From: Solirubrobacter phytolaccae
GTDB taxonomy: Bacteria; Actinomycetota; Thermoleophilia; Solirubrobacterales; Solirubrobacteraceae
DNA: 64,000 nucleotides
Direction: 5' to 3'
Assembly (NCBI RefSeq): GCF_027587195.1
Contig: NZ_JAPDDP010000028.1
Location: 1-64,000 of the forward strand
Part shown: one piece after another, positions 9,501 to 18,520 of the stretch
Layout: each line of letters begins with the position of its first letter
Position numbering within the stretch: the stretch's first letter is position 1
Translations under genes and position numbers: made by a program
Notes under the pieces: model-generated
Seen by the model: only the letters and a program-made list of their open reading frames with translations
Told to the model about the DNA's origin: nothing
Database searches by the model: none

Positions 9501-12500
9501 CGGTCACGAACAGCCGCAGGGTCGCGCCGACGTCGGCGGCGGACAGCGCGTAGGTCGCGCCGGTCGCGCCCAGGATGTCCTGCCACGAAGCGCCGGCGTC
9601 GGTCGAGCGCTGCCACTGGCGCTCGGTCACGTTGCCGATGCCCGTCCACGTGCCGGTGGCGCCGGTGAGCGTCTGGCCGCGCTTGGCCGTACCGGTGACC
9701 GTCGGGCGGACGGTGTTGGCCGGCGCCGCGCTCGGGACCGCGGCCGTCGCGACGCTCGCCGCGTTCGTCACGCCGTCCGGGTTGGAGGCGGTGATCAGCA
9801 GCCGCACCTGCATGCCGACGTCCGCGACGGTGAGGTCGTACGCCGGGCGGGTCGCGCCCTGGATCGCCGTCCAGGTCGTGCCGTCGCTCGAGCGCTGCCA
9901 CAGGTAGTCGTAGACGTTGTCGTTGCCGGTCCACGTGCCGAGCGTGCCGACCAGCGTCTGCGCGCGCTGGACCGTGCCGGTGACCACGGGGCGCGCGGTG
10001 TTCGTCGGCGGCGTGGCGACGACCTGCGCGGTCTGGACGCTCGAGGCGGTGGTCGCTCCCTCCGGGTTGGTCATGGTCACGAGCAGACGGATGTAGCGGC
10101 CGACGTCGCTCGTGGCGAGCACGCGCGAGGAGGCCGTCGCGCCCTGGATCGAGGTCCAGGTCACGCCGTCCAGCGACGACTGCCACTGGAAGCTCGGAAG
10201 GTTGCCGATGCCGGTCCAGCTGCCGGTGGTCCCGCTCAGCTGGGAGCCGCGGGACGCCGTACCGGTGACGACCGGGCGCGCGTTGTTGGCCGGCAGCGAG
10301 CTTGGGACCGCGATCGTGGGCGAGCTGGACGCGGTCGCGCTGCCCTCGGGGTTGGTGGCGGTCACGACCACGCGCAGCTGCTTGCCGACGTCGTCGACGG
10401 TCGGCGTGTAGGCCGTGGCGGTCGCGTCGAGGATGTTCACCCCGTCGCGCTGCCACTGGTACGTGTACGCGTTGCCGTTGCCGCTCCAGGTGCCGCGCGT
10501 GGCCGACAGCACGGAGGCGCGCTGCACGTTGCCGGTGATCGCGGGCGCGACGGTGTTGACGGCCGGCGCGCCGAGCACGCGCACGGTCGCGGTGCTGTAC
10601 GCGCGGCCCGTGCCGTCGGGGTTGGTGACCGTCACCTGCAGGCGCAGGTAGCGCCCGACGTCGCCGGCGACGATCCCGTAGGAGCTGGCGATCGCGCCGG
10701 GGATGTCGTTCCAGGTCGTGCCGTCGGCGGACGACTGCCAGCGGTAGGCGTACGCGTTGTTGGCGCCGCTCCAGGTGCCGGGCAGGCCCGTCAGCATCAG
10801 GCCGCGCTGCACGGTGCCCGTGACGGTCGGCGCCGCCTGGTTGAGCGGACCCGCGGCGAGCACCGGCGGCGTCGCCGCGCTGGCCTCGACGATCGTCCCG
10901 TCCGGGTTGCTGGCGGTGACGACCACGCGCACGAGCGCGTCGACGTCGGCGGCGACCAGCGTGTACGCCGCGCCGACGGCCCCGGCGATGTCGACGTAGC
11001 CCTCGCCGAAGTCGCGCTGCCACTGGTAGCTGTACATGTTGTCCGGCCCGGTCCACGCGCCGCGCGTGGCGCTCAGGGTCTTGCCGCGCTGCGGCGTGCC
11101 GCTGATCGTGGGCGCGCTCGTGTTCGCGGGCGGGAACGGGGACACGGGCAGCTCGGTGGGATCGCTCGCCTCGGAGGCGGTGCCGTCCGGGTTGGTGACC
11201 TTCACGAGCACGCGCACGCGCACGCCCTCGTCGTCCTGGGTGAGCCGGTAGGTGTTCAGCGTCGCGCCGGGGATCGGCGACCACGTGTTGCCGCCCGCGT
11301 CCTCACGCTGCCACTCGTACGCGTAGTCGTTGCTCGAGCCGTCCCAGCCGCCCGTCGTCGCGGTCAGCTCGAACGTGCGCCGGGTCGTGCCGGACAGGGT
11401 CGGCGCGGACGTGTTGACCGGCGGGTCGGAGACGATGACCGTCGTCGGGTCGCTCGTCGCCGGCGTCTGCCCGAAGGCGTTGATCGCGGTGGTCGTGACG
11501 CGCACGATCGTGTTGCGCTCGGCCGTGGTCAGCGTGTAGCTGGCGTTGCTCGTGCCGATCGGAATCCAGGTCACGCCGCCGTCGGCGGAGCGCTCCCACT
11601 GGTGCGCGTAGGTCGTGCCGCCCGGGCTCCAGCCCGCGCTGGTGGACAGCGTCTGGCCGCGACGCAACACGCCGGTGATCGTCGGGCGCACGATGTTGAC
11701 CGGCACGCCGGAGGTGATCGGGCCGACGGCCGCCGAGGTCGCGCTGGAGACGCCGAAGGGGTTGGTGGCCATCACGGTCACGCGCAGCGTCGCGCCGATG
11801 TCGGACTGGCCGGGGATGTAGGTGGAGGCGGTCGCGCCCGGGATCGACGTCCAGCTCGCGCCCGAGTCGTTGGAGCGCTGCCAGACGTAGCTGTAGGACG
11901 TGCCCGCCGGGTCCCAGTAGCCCGTGGAGGTGCTCAGCGTCGCGCCCTGGCGCGTGGTGCCGGAGATGATCGGCGGGGAGCCGTTCGCGGGCGCGCCGCC
12001 GAGGGTGCCGGCCAGCGCGCGGTCGGCGTTCACGCGGCCGCCGGTGACCGAGCGACCGGTCAGGTCGGCCTTCGCGTCGACGGAGCCCATGATCGCGCTC
12101 TTGATGTCGAGTGCGCTCAGGCCGGGCCGCGCCGACAGCACGAGCGCGGCGACGCCCGCCGTGTTCGGGCTCGCCATCGACGTGCCCTGCAGGTAGGAGT
12201 ACTCCGGCCCGATGTAGGTCGAGAGGATCGCGGTGCCGGGCGCGAACACGTCCACGCTCTGCGCGCCGTAGTTGGAGAACGACGCCTTGCGGTCGTCGAC
12301 GTCGGTCGCGCCGACGCAGAGGATGTTGGCTGCCGGCAGCGCGCACGGGCCGTACGGCGTGACGTCGTTGTTGATGTTGTCGTTGCCGGCCGCGATCACG
12401 TACAGCGTGTTCGGGTGCGCGTTGACCGCCGCGAGCTGCGTCTGGTCCAGGCCGGGCCCGCCGAGGCTGGCGTTGACGATGCGCACGCCCATCTTGCCCG

Positions 12501-13371
12501 CGTAGTCGAAGGCCTCCGCGATCGCGAGGCTCGACCCGCGGCCGGACGCGCCGAGCGCCCGCAGCGGCATGATCTTCGCGCCGTACGCGACGCCGGTGAT
12601 GCCCGCGTTGTTGTCGGCCTGCGCCGCGACGGTGCCGGCGACGTGCGTGCCGTGGCCGTGGTTGTCCTGCGGATCGTTGTCGGGGCCGGGCTCGGCGTCG
12701 CCCTCGGTGACCTGGAGCCCGGGGTTGGCGGTGACGAAGTCCCAGCCGCGCCAGTCGTCGACATAGCCGTTGCCGTCGTCGTCGACGCCGTTGATCGGGT
12801 CCGCCGGGTTGGTGATCAGCTGATTGGCGAGGTCCGGGTTGGTCGCGAGCACGCCCGTGTCGACGATGCCGACCGTGACACCCGCGCCGGTGGCCTTGCT
12901 CCACGCCTCCGGGACGTCCATGTCGGCGTCCGCGGTGCCGGACGGGTAGTAGGCGCCGCCGCCGTTGGGCACGTACATGCGCTGGCCGGTGTTCTCCAGG
13001 CCCCACAGCGACGTGAAGTACGGGTCGGCGGTCTGCGCGGTCATGACCGTCACTGGCTCCGCGTAGACCACGTCGGGGTCGCGGTTGAGCGCGGCGACGG
13101 CCTCGGCCAGCTCGCCCGGCTCGGCGGTGACGAGCTCGGTGTCGGTGATCGCGGTGCGGCGCTCGAGCTCCACGTCGGCGTCCGCGCGCACGTCGGCGCG
13201 CTGCGCGGCGCTGAGGCCGGGCTCGCGCCGCACGACGATCTCGGTCGCGCCCTGGCGGTCGAGCGCCTCCAGGCGCTGCGGGTCGATCGCCGCGTCCGCC
13301 GTGGCCGCCGGCACGCACGCCGCGACCAGGGCCGCCAGCCCCACCAGGAATCGACTCCGCGCACTCTTCAC
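6550..13371 (-). CDS. secreted S8 subtilisin-family serine peptidase with 18 Ig-like repeats
   Basis: About 2,273 residues. The GTG at 13371 is preferred over an ATG at 13416 because it puts a Sec signal peptide (KSARSRFLVGLAALVAACVPA) at the very N-terminus. An I9-like propeptide follows, then the catalytic domain with the full subtilase triad: Asp171 in GIVDTGV, His240 in HGHGTHVAGT, oxyanion Asn330 in AAGNDN and Ser398 in GTSMASPN. After the protease come 18 tandem Ig-like repeats of about 95 residues, then a Lys-rich C-terminal domain ending in a basic tail. It is probably an extracellular protease held at or near the cell surface by its long repeat stalk; no sortase motif is seen. Divergent from uppP. 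Confidence 0.93.
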   Translation of the reverse strand: MKSARSRFLVGLAALVAACVPAATADAAIDPQRLEALDRQGATEIVVRREPGLSAAQRADVRADADVELERRTAITDTELVTAEPGELAEAVAALNRDPDVVYAEPVTVMTAQTADPYFTSLWGLENTGQRMYVPNGGGAYYPSGTADADMDVPEAWSKATGAGVTVGIVDTGVLATNPDLANQLITNPADPINGVDDDGNGYVDDWRGWDFVTANPGLQVTEGDAEPGPDNDPQDNHGHGTHVAGTVAAQADNNAGITGVAYGAKIMPLRALGASGRGSSLAIAEAFDYAGKMGVRIVNASLGGPGLDQTQLAAVNAHPNTLYVIAAGNDNINNDVTPYGPCALPAANILCVGATDVDDRKASFSNYGAQSVDVFAPGTAILSTYIGPEYSYLQGTSMASPNTAGVAALVLSARPGLSALDIKSAIMGSVDAKADLTGRSVTGGRVNADRALAGTLGGAPANGSPPIISGTTRQGATLSTSTGYWDPAGTSYSYVWQRSNDSGASWTSIPGATASTYIPGQSDIGATLRVTVMATNPFGVSSATSAAVGPITSGVPVNIVRPTITGVLRRGQTLSTSAGWSPGGTTYAHQWERSADGGVTWIPIGTSNASYTLTTAERNTIVRVTTTAINAFGQTPATSDPTTVIVSDPPVNTSAPTLSGTTRRTFELTATTGGWDGSSNDYAYEWQREDAGGNTWSPIPGATLNTYRLTQDDEGVRVRVLVKVTNPDGTASEASDPTELPVSPFPPANTSAPTISGTPQRGKTLSATRGAWTGPDNMYSYQWQRDFGEGYVDIAGAVGAAYTLVAADVDALVRVVVTASNPDGTIVEASAATPPVLAAGPLNQAAPTVTGTVQRGLMLTGLPGTWSGANNAYAYRWQSSADGTTWNDIPGAIASSYGIVAGDVGRYLRLQVTVTNPDGTGRAYSTATVRVLGAPAVNTVAPAITGNVQRASVLSATRGTWSGNGNAYTYQWQRDGVNILDATATAYTPTVDDVGKQLRVVVTATNPEGSATASSSPTIAVPSSLPANNARPVVTGTASRGSQLSGTTGSWTGIGNLPSFQWQSSLDGVTWTSIQGATASSRVLATSDVGRYIRLLVTMTNPEGATTASSVQTAQVVATPPTNTARPVVTGTVQRAQTLVGTLGTWTGNDNVYDYLWQRSSDGTTWTAIQGATRPAYDLTVADVGMQVRLLITASNPDGVTNAASVATAAVPSAAPANTVRPTVTGTAKRGQTLTGATGTWTGIGNVTERQWQRSTDAGASWQDILGATGATYALSAADVGATLRLFVTVTNPEGSAVQTSLATATVVSDGPVSTSAPAISGTARRGSVLTATAGTWGGATNAITYQWQRSSDGVTWTAIAGADRADYELAGADVGFTVRVLVTATNPDGSSNRASAASATVVASPPVNVVNPTATGAAVRATTLSASTGSWTGTGNNYAMQWQRDPGTGFVDIQGATGMAYTLTVADVGSRIRVRVTASNADATVSAVSIGSAVVLAGPPLSQVAPTLSGTPKRAYTLTSTPGQWLGIENDYAYQWQRRATVSDPWTNIAGATGTAYQLDSADIGAQVRLVITASNADGSAAAATAPTAVVTASPPLNIALPTVIGIMKVGYELTASRGNWMPSGPAVEYAWQRDGVDIPGATGVNYTVQTADIGTQVRLKVTATNVDGRVSAVSAAGSVVPTPPANTVAPPIPTGTAREGSSLTGQPGTWNAPGATYTYSWYRCAATATDLTDASCERVASGSVYPLGLSDVGKRIGVRVAASSPSGDTVADGALSSVVGGLALANTVAPSVTGNAYVGEVLTGDPGRYTFPNSEVTFDWQRCAADGVTGCVSVGDGENRYRAVAADAGQTIVLVVTAGWNTQYVTARSTPVPVLARPLPVASAPPAVSGVTKRGQTLTAAPGTWSNSPTGYVYQWLRCSGADCSPIASAINDRYLLTPADIDSTIAVEVIARNQWGTGTARSAQSAAVVAGPPVNLQVPVISSSSPIIQQGATLSVGGYVWDATSDTVYSLSWERCDSNGCTPIAGATGDRYLLVAADVGFKIVAVSTAANVDGTVSARSAETVTTTLAGPRWKTLPTITGASPKVGDDVTITPGTWSGPPVVTDVTELMRCTNVCVSRGTASPYTIATGDLGAILRVRETASNVGGTTIVWSARYVGPVVSSSSGSLTLSTREAPVRNADGSTLAFARLSGGASAAAAKPKAASGPKVALRRPGKVKGKLVAWACPVSNDPGATPAPCSAKMTLKKKATLKLPAGTTGKVRVVVVKSR
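6880..11991 (-). repeat. 18 tandem Ig-like domain repeats inside the subtilase gene
   Basis: Protein-level repeats of about 95 residues (285 bases) with the consensus PxN..P.isG...RG..L....G.W, then YxYQWQRS.DG..W..I.GAT...Y, then DVG..lRv.VTATNPDGT. Repeats 1-13 lack the paired cysteines. Repeats 14-18, nearest the C-terminus, carry a Cys pair just after the Trp-Arg motif (for example WQRCAADGVTGC and WLRCSGADC), so there are two subfamilies. The DNA copies are diverged, so this is an old protein-domain expansion and not a recent DNA amplification. Confidence 0.9.
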
Positions 13372-13464
13372 CCCCTGGTCATCGACCGCGGCGCCCGAAC
13401 CACGGACTCGGGCCACGCCATCTCAGCGGGTGTCCGAGGCGCCCTTCTAGGATCGGGCCGCCCG

Positions 13465-14301
13465 ATGAACGTGCTCGAAGCCATCCTGCTCGGCGCCGTC
13501 GAAGGCCTGACCGAGTTCCTGCCGATCTCCAGCACCGGCCATCTGACCGTGCTCGAGAAGCTGCTCGGCCACCAGATCGACGACCCCGACATCACCGCCT
13601 TCACGGCGATCATCCAGAGCGGAGCCGTGCTGGCGACGCTGCTGTTCTTCCGCAAGGACCTGTGGCGGTTCCTGACCGCCCTGGTGCGCGGCGTGCTCAC
13701 CCCGGACCAGCGCGGCACGGCCGACTACCGCTTCGCCTGGGCGCTCGTGCTCGGCTCGATCCCGATCGGCATCGTCGGCCTGCTCTTCCAGGACACGATC
13801 GAGACGACGCTGCGCAACCTGTGGTTCGTCGGCAGCGCGCTGATCGGGTTCAGCTTCGTGATGCTGTTCGCCGACCGCACCGCCACGCAGGAGCGCTCCG
13901 AGGAGGACGTCACCTGGCGTGACACGCTGATCATCGGCGTCGCGCAGTGCCTCGCGGTGATCCCCGGCATCTCCCGCTCGGGCGCGACGATGTCGGCCGG
14001 CCTGCTGCGCGGGCTGGACCGCGTGGCCGCGACCAAGATGGCGTTCTTCCTGTCGATCCCGGCGCTGACCGGCGCGACGATCCTGCAGACCGTGACCAAG
14101 TTCGACGAGATCGCCAACGGCGTCGGCTGGACGGCGACGCTCGTCGCCACGCTGACCAGCTTCGTCGTCGCCTACGTCGCCGTGGCGTGGCTGCTGCGGT
14201 TCATCGCCCACCACACCTACACGGTGTTCGTCATCTACCGGATCGCGCTCGGCAGCCTCGTGCTGATCCTGCTCGCGACCGGCGCCGTCGCCTCCACCTG
14301 A
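13465..14301 (+). CDS. uppP: undecaprenyl-diphosphatase
   Basis: A 278-residue integral membrane enzyme (BacA/UppP family) that dephosphorylates undecaprenyl pyrophosphate to recycle the lipid carrier for cell-wall synthesis; its overproduction gives bacitracin resistance in other species. Both signature motifs are present: EGLTEFLPISSTGHL near the N-terminus and PGISRSGATMSAGLLRG near residue 170. Six to eight hydrophobic segments are visible. The ATG at 13465 gives the usual family length; the long open frame upstream is antisense to the subtilase. Divergent from the subtilase by 93 bases. Confidence 0.96.
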   Translation: MNVLEAILLGAVEGLTEFLPISSTGHLTVLEKLLGHQIDDPDITAFTAIIQSGAVLATLLFFRKDLWRFLTALVRGVLTPDQRGTADYRFAWALVLGSIPIGIVGLLFQDTIETTLRNLWFVGSALIGFSFVMLFADRTATQERSEEDVTWRDTLIIGVAQCLAVIPGISRSGATMSAGLLRGLDRVAATKMAFFLSIPALTGATILQTVTKFDEIANGVGWTATLVATLTSFVVAYVAVAWLLRFIAHHTYTVFVIYRIALGSLVLILLATGAVAST

Positions 14302-14333
14302 GCGGCGCACCTCTCGGCGGCTGTCCGACAGCT

Positions 14334-14378
14334 GCACACCGGATTCCGTCGTTTGTTCGATGCGAGCCGCCGGTGTGC
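14334..14378. repeat. inverted repeat between uppP and the M64 peptidase gene
   Basis: Nine-base arms GCACACCGG (14334-14342) and CCGGTGTGC (14370-14378) are separated by 27 bases that include a T-rich stretch. The spacing is too wide for a standard terminator. It lies 33 bases after the uppP stop and 48 before the M64 start, so it could be an operator or an mRNA structure. Chance occurrence is possible in such GC-rich DNA. Confidence 0.25.
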
Positions 14379-14426
14379 GCGGTTAGCGTCGCATGAGAGG
14401 GTGTCACCGAGGAAGAGGGGTTGGGA

Positions 14427-17348
14427 ATGAGCAGGTGCGTCGGGGTCGCGGTCGCGGCCGTAGCCATGCTGTTGGCGTTCGCGGGGGTCGCGAACGCGCA
14501 GGAACGGCTCCCGGAGCCGAAGGTCGTCCCGATCCAGGTGACCGGGCCGCCCACGGAGCGGTTGAACATCATCGTGATGGGCGACGGCTACCAGAAGGAC
14601 CAGCAGGAGATCTTCCGCCGCGACGTCGACCGCAACCTGTCGGTGATGTGGGCGACGGAGCCGTTCCGGTCCTACCGCAACTACATCAACATCTACGCGG
14701 TCGAGATCGCGTCGGTCGACTATGGCGTGCGCTGCGACCCCGACGGCCGCAAGCGGCACGCGGACGGCACGATCCGCGACACGGGCGAGCGTGAAGGCCC
14801 GATCAACACCAAGCAGACCGCGCTGAAGATGGTCTACGACGGCGGCTGCAGCGACCCGCTGGCGCGCGGCACCGTCTACGCGCGCGACCGCGCGCCGAAC
14901 TGCGCCAACTACGCGGCCTACTACCCCGAGGGCGTCAACCCGTGCGAGACGGGCGACGAGGCACACGCGCGGATCGTGACCAACTACGTCTCGCCGGTGC
15001 TCGGGATCCCGCGCACCGCGCAGAACCTGCAGACGCTCGCGATCTTCAACACCTTCACCTACGGCGGCATCGGCGGCGTCCAGGCGACGACGTCCGGCGG
15101 CTCGCCGCAGGGTCCGCTGATCTCGCTGCACGAGCTCGGCCACTCGCTCGGCACGATGGCCGACGAGTACCCGTACCAGTCGCGTGACGTGGTCCGCAAC
15201 TGCTACACCGGCAACGAGGTCGGCTCCTTCCACCACTCGATCTACAGCGCGGCCGAGCTGCTCACGCGCCAAGCCAAGTGGTGGCGCTGGATCGGCGAGG
15301 ACAGCCTCTCCGGCGGCAAGATCGGCGCCCACGAGGGTGGCGGCACGTACCCGTGCGGCCAGAAGCGCCCGTCCTCGCACTCGATCATGCGCTGGATCGG
15401 CTTCGACTGGGACCAGGTCGGCCTCGAGCACATGGTCGCCCGCATCACCGGCATGCGCAACTCGGGCCAGATGAACGTGCAGAACACCGCGGTCGGCGCG
15501 GTCGCCAAGGACCAGGTCCTGTGGGTCGAGCCGGGCAACCCGCGCTTCCACGACGTCAAGGTCACCTGGCGCACCGGCGGCGCGACCGGCCCGGTCGTCG
15601 GCACCGGCCGCAATCTGGACCTGGAGCCGCTGAACCTCCCCGCGGGCACGGTCGTGCACGCCGAGGTCCGTGACCCGATCGGCCCGGACGGCGAGGACTG
15701 GGTCCGCAACCCGTCGACGAACAACAGCTCGACCGACTCGGGCTTCAACGGCTCGCGCTTCGTGCAGACGCGCACGTGGACGGTCGGCGACACGACGGTC
15801 ACGCCGGGAGCGGCCGCGGCCGACATCGTCCGGCACTCCGTCAACACGCGTCCCGTCGCCCAGGACGAGGTCGTGTTCGTCAACACGAACCACCCGCTCG
15901 ACAAGGTCCTGCCGGTGACGTGGACGCTCAACGGCGCCGCGCTGCCGAACCCGGGCAACAGCCGCACGCTGGACCTCGGCACGCTGGACCTGCCGGTCGG
16001 CACGCACACGCTGGTGGCCACGGTCACCGACGGCGCCGCGTCGGACTCGGTCGAGTGGAAGATCGACAACGTCGACCCGACCGCCCACCGCACGCTGGCC
16101 ACTCCGCTCACGACCTCCACGACGGCCGCGGGCCAGGGCATCTACTTCGACGGCTGGGACATGCTCCTGGACCCGAAGGACGACACCACCGGCTACGAGG
16201 GCACGCCGGCCGTCGTCGGCCAGCTGCGCCTCGACGGCGACGGCTGGTTCAACTACTTCGGCTTCCCGGAGAAGCCGATGCCGCAGTCGCCGTACGAGTT
16301 CCGCCACTCCGGCCAGGTCGTGAAGGCGCTCACCTACGGCAACCTCGGCACCGGCGGCGTCTCCAAGGCCGGCTTCGAGCAGACCCTGCCCGACACGCAT
16401 CCGGGCGGCGGGTTCATCCCCGGCTTCGGCACGCACACGGTCGAGCACCGCGCGATCGACCCGGCCGGCAACTACTCGATCCCGGAGTCCTACAAGGCAA
16501 CGGCGCTTCCGGGCGCGGCGCTGACGTGCGGCACGACCGTGACGGGCACGCAGTCGGCGGTCAACGTGACCAGCGGCGTGACGTGCGTGAGCGGGGCCAC
16601 GGTCAGCGGCGCGGTGACGGTCGCGGCCGGCGCTTCGGTGCTGGTCCGGAACTCGACCGTCGGCTCGCTGAGCGCGACCGGTGCCGAGGCCGTCCAGGTC
16701 ATCGGCTCCACCGTGGGCGGCGCGGCCAAGGTCGAGAACTCGACCAAGGACGTCACGATCGCGGGCTCGACGTTCAACGGCGGCCTGACGCTGAGCGGCA
16801 ACACGCAGGTCACGGCCAACGAGCGCTACTCCCGCCTGGCGGGCGCGTACGGCCCGATCCTGGCCGGCAGCACGATCAAGGGCGCGCTGGTGTGCGCGGG
16901 CAACAGCGCCGCCGTGAAGGACTTCGGCGCGGCGAACAAGCTCGGCAGCAGCTACAGCGGCTGCGCGCTGGCGTCCTCGGTCGGCGGCGAGACCACGCCG
17001 TCGGGCACCGTTCCGGCGACGCTCTCGCTGTCGCTGGGCACGATCCCGTCGCTCGGCTCGTTCGTCCCGGGTGTGGCGCGCGAGTACACGGCGACCACCG
17101 AGGCGACGGTCATCTCCACCGCGGGTGACGCGACGCTCTCGCACAGCGATCCCGGCCACCTGGCCAACGGCGCGTTCACGCTCGCCGAGCCGCTCCGCAT
17201 CGAGCTGGCGAAGTCGTCGTGGACCGGCCCGACCTCCAACGAGAAGGTCGGCATCACGTTCAAGCAGCTCGTGAAGGCCAACGACCCGCTCCGCACGGGC
17301 TCGTACAGCAAGACGGTCACCTTCACGCTGTCGACGACGCAGCCGTAG
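14427..17348 (+). CDS. secreted M64-family metallopeptidase
   Basis: About 973 residues. The ATG at 14427 has a good ribosome site (GGAAGAGGGG, 14411-14420) and is followed by a Sec signal peptide of about 25 residues ending in VANAQ. The catalytic domain matches peptidase family M64 (IgA-peptidase-like): [11 protein letters not shown] near the start and the zinc motif [14 protein letters not shown] with His235, Glu236 and His239. The middle contains beta-rich segments of unknown family. The last 112 residues (from about 862) form a module also found at the end of the secreted protein at 59294-61003. A strong hairpin follows the stop codon. The native substrate is unknown. Confidence 0.88.
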   Translation: MSRCVGVAVAAVAMLLAFAGVANAQERLPEPKVVPIQVTGPPTERLNIIVMGDGYQKDQQEIFRRDVDRNLSVMWATEPFRSYRNYINIYAVEIASVDYGVRCDPDGRKRHADGTIRDTGEREGPINTKQTALKMVYDGGCSDPLARGTVYARDRAPNCANYAAYYPEGVNPCETGDEAHARIVTNYVSPVLGIPRTAQNLQTLAIFNTFTYGGIGGVQATTSGGSPQGPLISLHELGHSLGTMADEYPYQSRDVVRNCYTGNEVGSFHHSIYSAAELLTRQAKWWRWIGEDSLSGGKIGAHEGGGTYPCGQKRPSSHSIMRWIGFDWDQVGLEHMVARITGMRNSGQMNVQNTAVGAVAKDQVLWVEPGNPRFHDVKVTWRTGGATGPVVGTGRNLDLEPLNLPAGTVVHAEVRDPIGPDGEDWVRNPSTNNSSTDSGFNGSRFVQTRTWTVGDTTVTPGAAAADIVRHSVNTRPVAQDEVVFVNTNHPLDKVLPVTWTLNGAALPNPGNSRTLDLGTLDLPVGTHTLVATVTDGAASDSVEWKIDNVDPTAHRTLATPLTTSTTAAGQGIYFDGWDMLLDPKDDTTGYEGTPAVVGQLRLDGDGWFNYFGFPEKPMPQSPYEFRHSGQVVKALTYGNLGTGGVSKAGFEQTLPDTHPGGGFIPGFGTHTVEHRAIDPAGNYSIPESYKATALPGAALTCGTTVTGTQSAVNVTSGVTCVSGATVSGAVTVAAGASVLVRNSTVGSLSATGAEAVQVIGSTVGGAAKVENSTKDVTIAGSTFNGGLTLSGNTQVTANERYSRLAGAYGPILAGSTIKGALVCAGNSAAVKDFGAANKLGSSYSGCALASSVGGETTPSGTVPATLSLSLGTIPSLGSFVPGVAREYTATTEATVISTAGDATLSHSDPGHLANGAFTLAEPLRIELAKSSWTGPTSNEKVGITFKQLVKANDPLRTGSYSKTVTFTLSTTQP

Positions 17349-17366
17349 GTCGCTCGACCTGATTTG

Positions 17367-17396
17367 CCCCGACGGCAAGTGCTCTTGCCGTCGGGG
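17367..17396 (+). terminator. strong hairpin after the M64 peptidase gene
   Basis: A perfect 13-base-pair stem, CCCCGACGGCAAG (17367-17379) and CTTGCCGTCGGGG (17384-17396), with loop TGCT. It starts 18 bases after the M64 stop codon. There is no T-run after it, as is common for hairpin terminators in high-GC actinobacteria. It ends 24 bases before the next start. Confidence 0.65.
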
Positions 17397-17420
17397 TGAG
17401 TCGGTGCCACGGTGGACGAC

Positions 17421-18023
17421 ATGGACAACGATGTCGCCGAGTGGGAAGCCCGGTACGCGAGCCAGGAGCACGGGCTCTTCAGCGGGAACGTGAACGGGCC
17501 GCTGCCGGTCGAGGTCTCGGGGCTCACGCCCGGCCGTGCGATCGACGTCGGCTGCGGTGAGGGCGCGGACGCGATCTGGCTGGCGCGGGCCGGCTGGGAG
17601 ACCACCGGGCTCGACGTGTCGACCGTGGCGCTGGCCCGCGCGGCCGAGGCGGCTCGCGCCGCGGGCGTCCAAGTCGACTGGATCGCCGCTGGTGTCGCGG
17701 ACGCGTCGGGCACGTTCGACCTGGTCGCCGCGCACTACCCGGCGATCAAGCGCTCCCCGGGCGAGCCGGAGCTCGCGGCGCTGCTGGGCCTCGTGGCCGT
17801 CGGCGGGACGCTGCTCGTGGTCGGTCACGGCCCGCCGAACCCGGAGTTCGCCCGCTCCCGCGGCTTCGACCCCGCCGACTACGTGCTGCCGGACACGGTC
17901 GCCGCCGCGCTCGACGACCGCTGGGAGGTCCTGGTGCACGAGCAGCGCCCGCGCGTGCGCCCGACGCCCGCCGGCTCGCCGTGGACGCACGACGACGTGC
18001 TCCGGGCCCGCCGCCGAACCTAA
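17421..18023 (+). CDS. class I SAM-dependent methyltransferase
   Basis: A 200-residue methyltransferase. The SAM motif is AIDVGCGEGADAIWLARAGWETTGLDVS, which here is split by family convention into motif I (DVGCGEGAD) and the acidic strand-2 end (GLDVS). A DLVAAHYP post-motif and a VGGTLLVVGHG strand follow. It resembles the tellurite-resistance/thiopurine methyltransferase-like group; the substrate is unknown. The ATG at 17421 is chosen; a GTG three codons upstream (17412) is possible. The stop codon lies inside a palindrome (18017-18043). Confidence 0.82.
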   Translation: MDNDVAEWEARYASQEHGLFSGNVNGPLPVEVSGLTPGRAIDVGCGEGADAIWLARAGWETTGLDVSTVALARAAEAARAAGVQVDWIAAGVADASGTFDLVAAHYPAIKRSPGEPELAALLGLVAVGGTLLVVGHGPPNPEFARSRGFDPADYVLPDTVAAALDDRWEVLVHEQRPRVRPTPAGSPWTHDDVLRARRRT

Positions 18024-18043
18024 AGTGCCTGGCACTTTAGGTT
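18017..18043. repeat. 27-base palindrome covering a stop codon
   Basis: AACCTAAAGTGCC (18017-18029) and GGCACTTTAGGTT (18031-18043) are perfect inverted repeats around a single T. The TAA stop of the methyltransferase gene (18021-18023) lies in the left arm. It is markedly richer in A/T than its surroundings. It could be a terminator or an operator for the universal stress gene that starts at 18096. Confidence 0.6.
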
Positions 18044-18095
18044 GGTGGTTACTCCCCATGGAGAGCGGATGCGTTGTCCGTGAGCATGGGGACGC

Positions 18096-18515
18096 ATGGA
18101 GAACGGACTGGTTCTGTGCGCGGTCGATCGCACCGAGACGGGCACGAAGGTGCTGGACGCGGCGAAGGCGACGGGTGCGCCCGTGCTGATGGCGCACGTC
18201 GCCAACAGCCTGCTGGACTCGACGATCCCGGCGTTCGTCGCCGACCCCGAGACCGAACGGGTGGTCGCGCACGGTCCAACCGGGCCCGGGCTGCTGGAGC
18301 TCGCCCGTAAGCGGAAAGCCTCGCTGATCGTGCTCGGCACGCGCGGGAAGCGGTGGCCCAGCGTCGCGCGCTACGTGACCAAGCGGGCGCCCTGCCCGGT
18401 GCTGGTGATCGGGCCGGCGGCGGACCCTGAAGCCGAGCCGGTCACGCGCTCCTCGTTCGACCGCGGGCTGCTGCGGCGCGCGGCCCAGCCCGTGCTCATC
18501 GCACCGAGCGGCTGA
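18096..18515 (+). CDS. universal stress protein, UspA family
   Basis: A 139-residue single-domain UspA-like protein. The N-terminal strand LVLCAVDRTETG and the C-terminal core SLIVLGTRGK with CPVLVIGPA fit the fold. The nucleotide-binding G-x2-G-x9-G-S/T motif is incomplete: GTRG is present but the later glycine-serine is not, so ATP binding is doubtful. It is 5 bases upstream of a cation:proton antiporter gene, so the two are surely cotranscribed; a USP domain regulating an adjacent antiporter is a common arrangement. Confidence 0.85.
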   Translation: MENGLVLCAVDRTETGTKVLDAAKATGAPVLMAHVANSLLDSTIPAFVADPETERVVAHGPTGPGLLELARKRKASLIVLGTRGKRWPSVARYVTKRAPCPVLVIGPAADPEAEPVTRSSFDRGLLRRAAQPVLIAPSG

Positions 18516-18520
18516 CGCGG

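Noticed and set aside
6880-11991. Regular repeats considered as a CRISPR array or DNA satellite
   Set aside because: The period is about 285 bases, the copies are diverged at DNA level, and all are in frame as Ig-like domains of one protein.
11602-13464. Long N-terminal extension of the uppP frame
   Set aside because: It is antisense to the subtilase; the family start and normal length begin at 13465.
14235-18272. 1,345-codon open frame on the minus strand across the M64 peptidase region
   Set aside because: It is antisense to uppP's end, the M64 peptidase, a methyltransferase and a stress gene, all with clear family motifs. Its product is Arg/Val/Asp-rich low-complexity sequence typical of the reverse frame of GC-rich genes.
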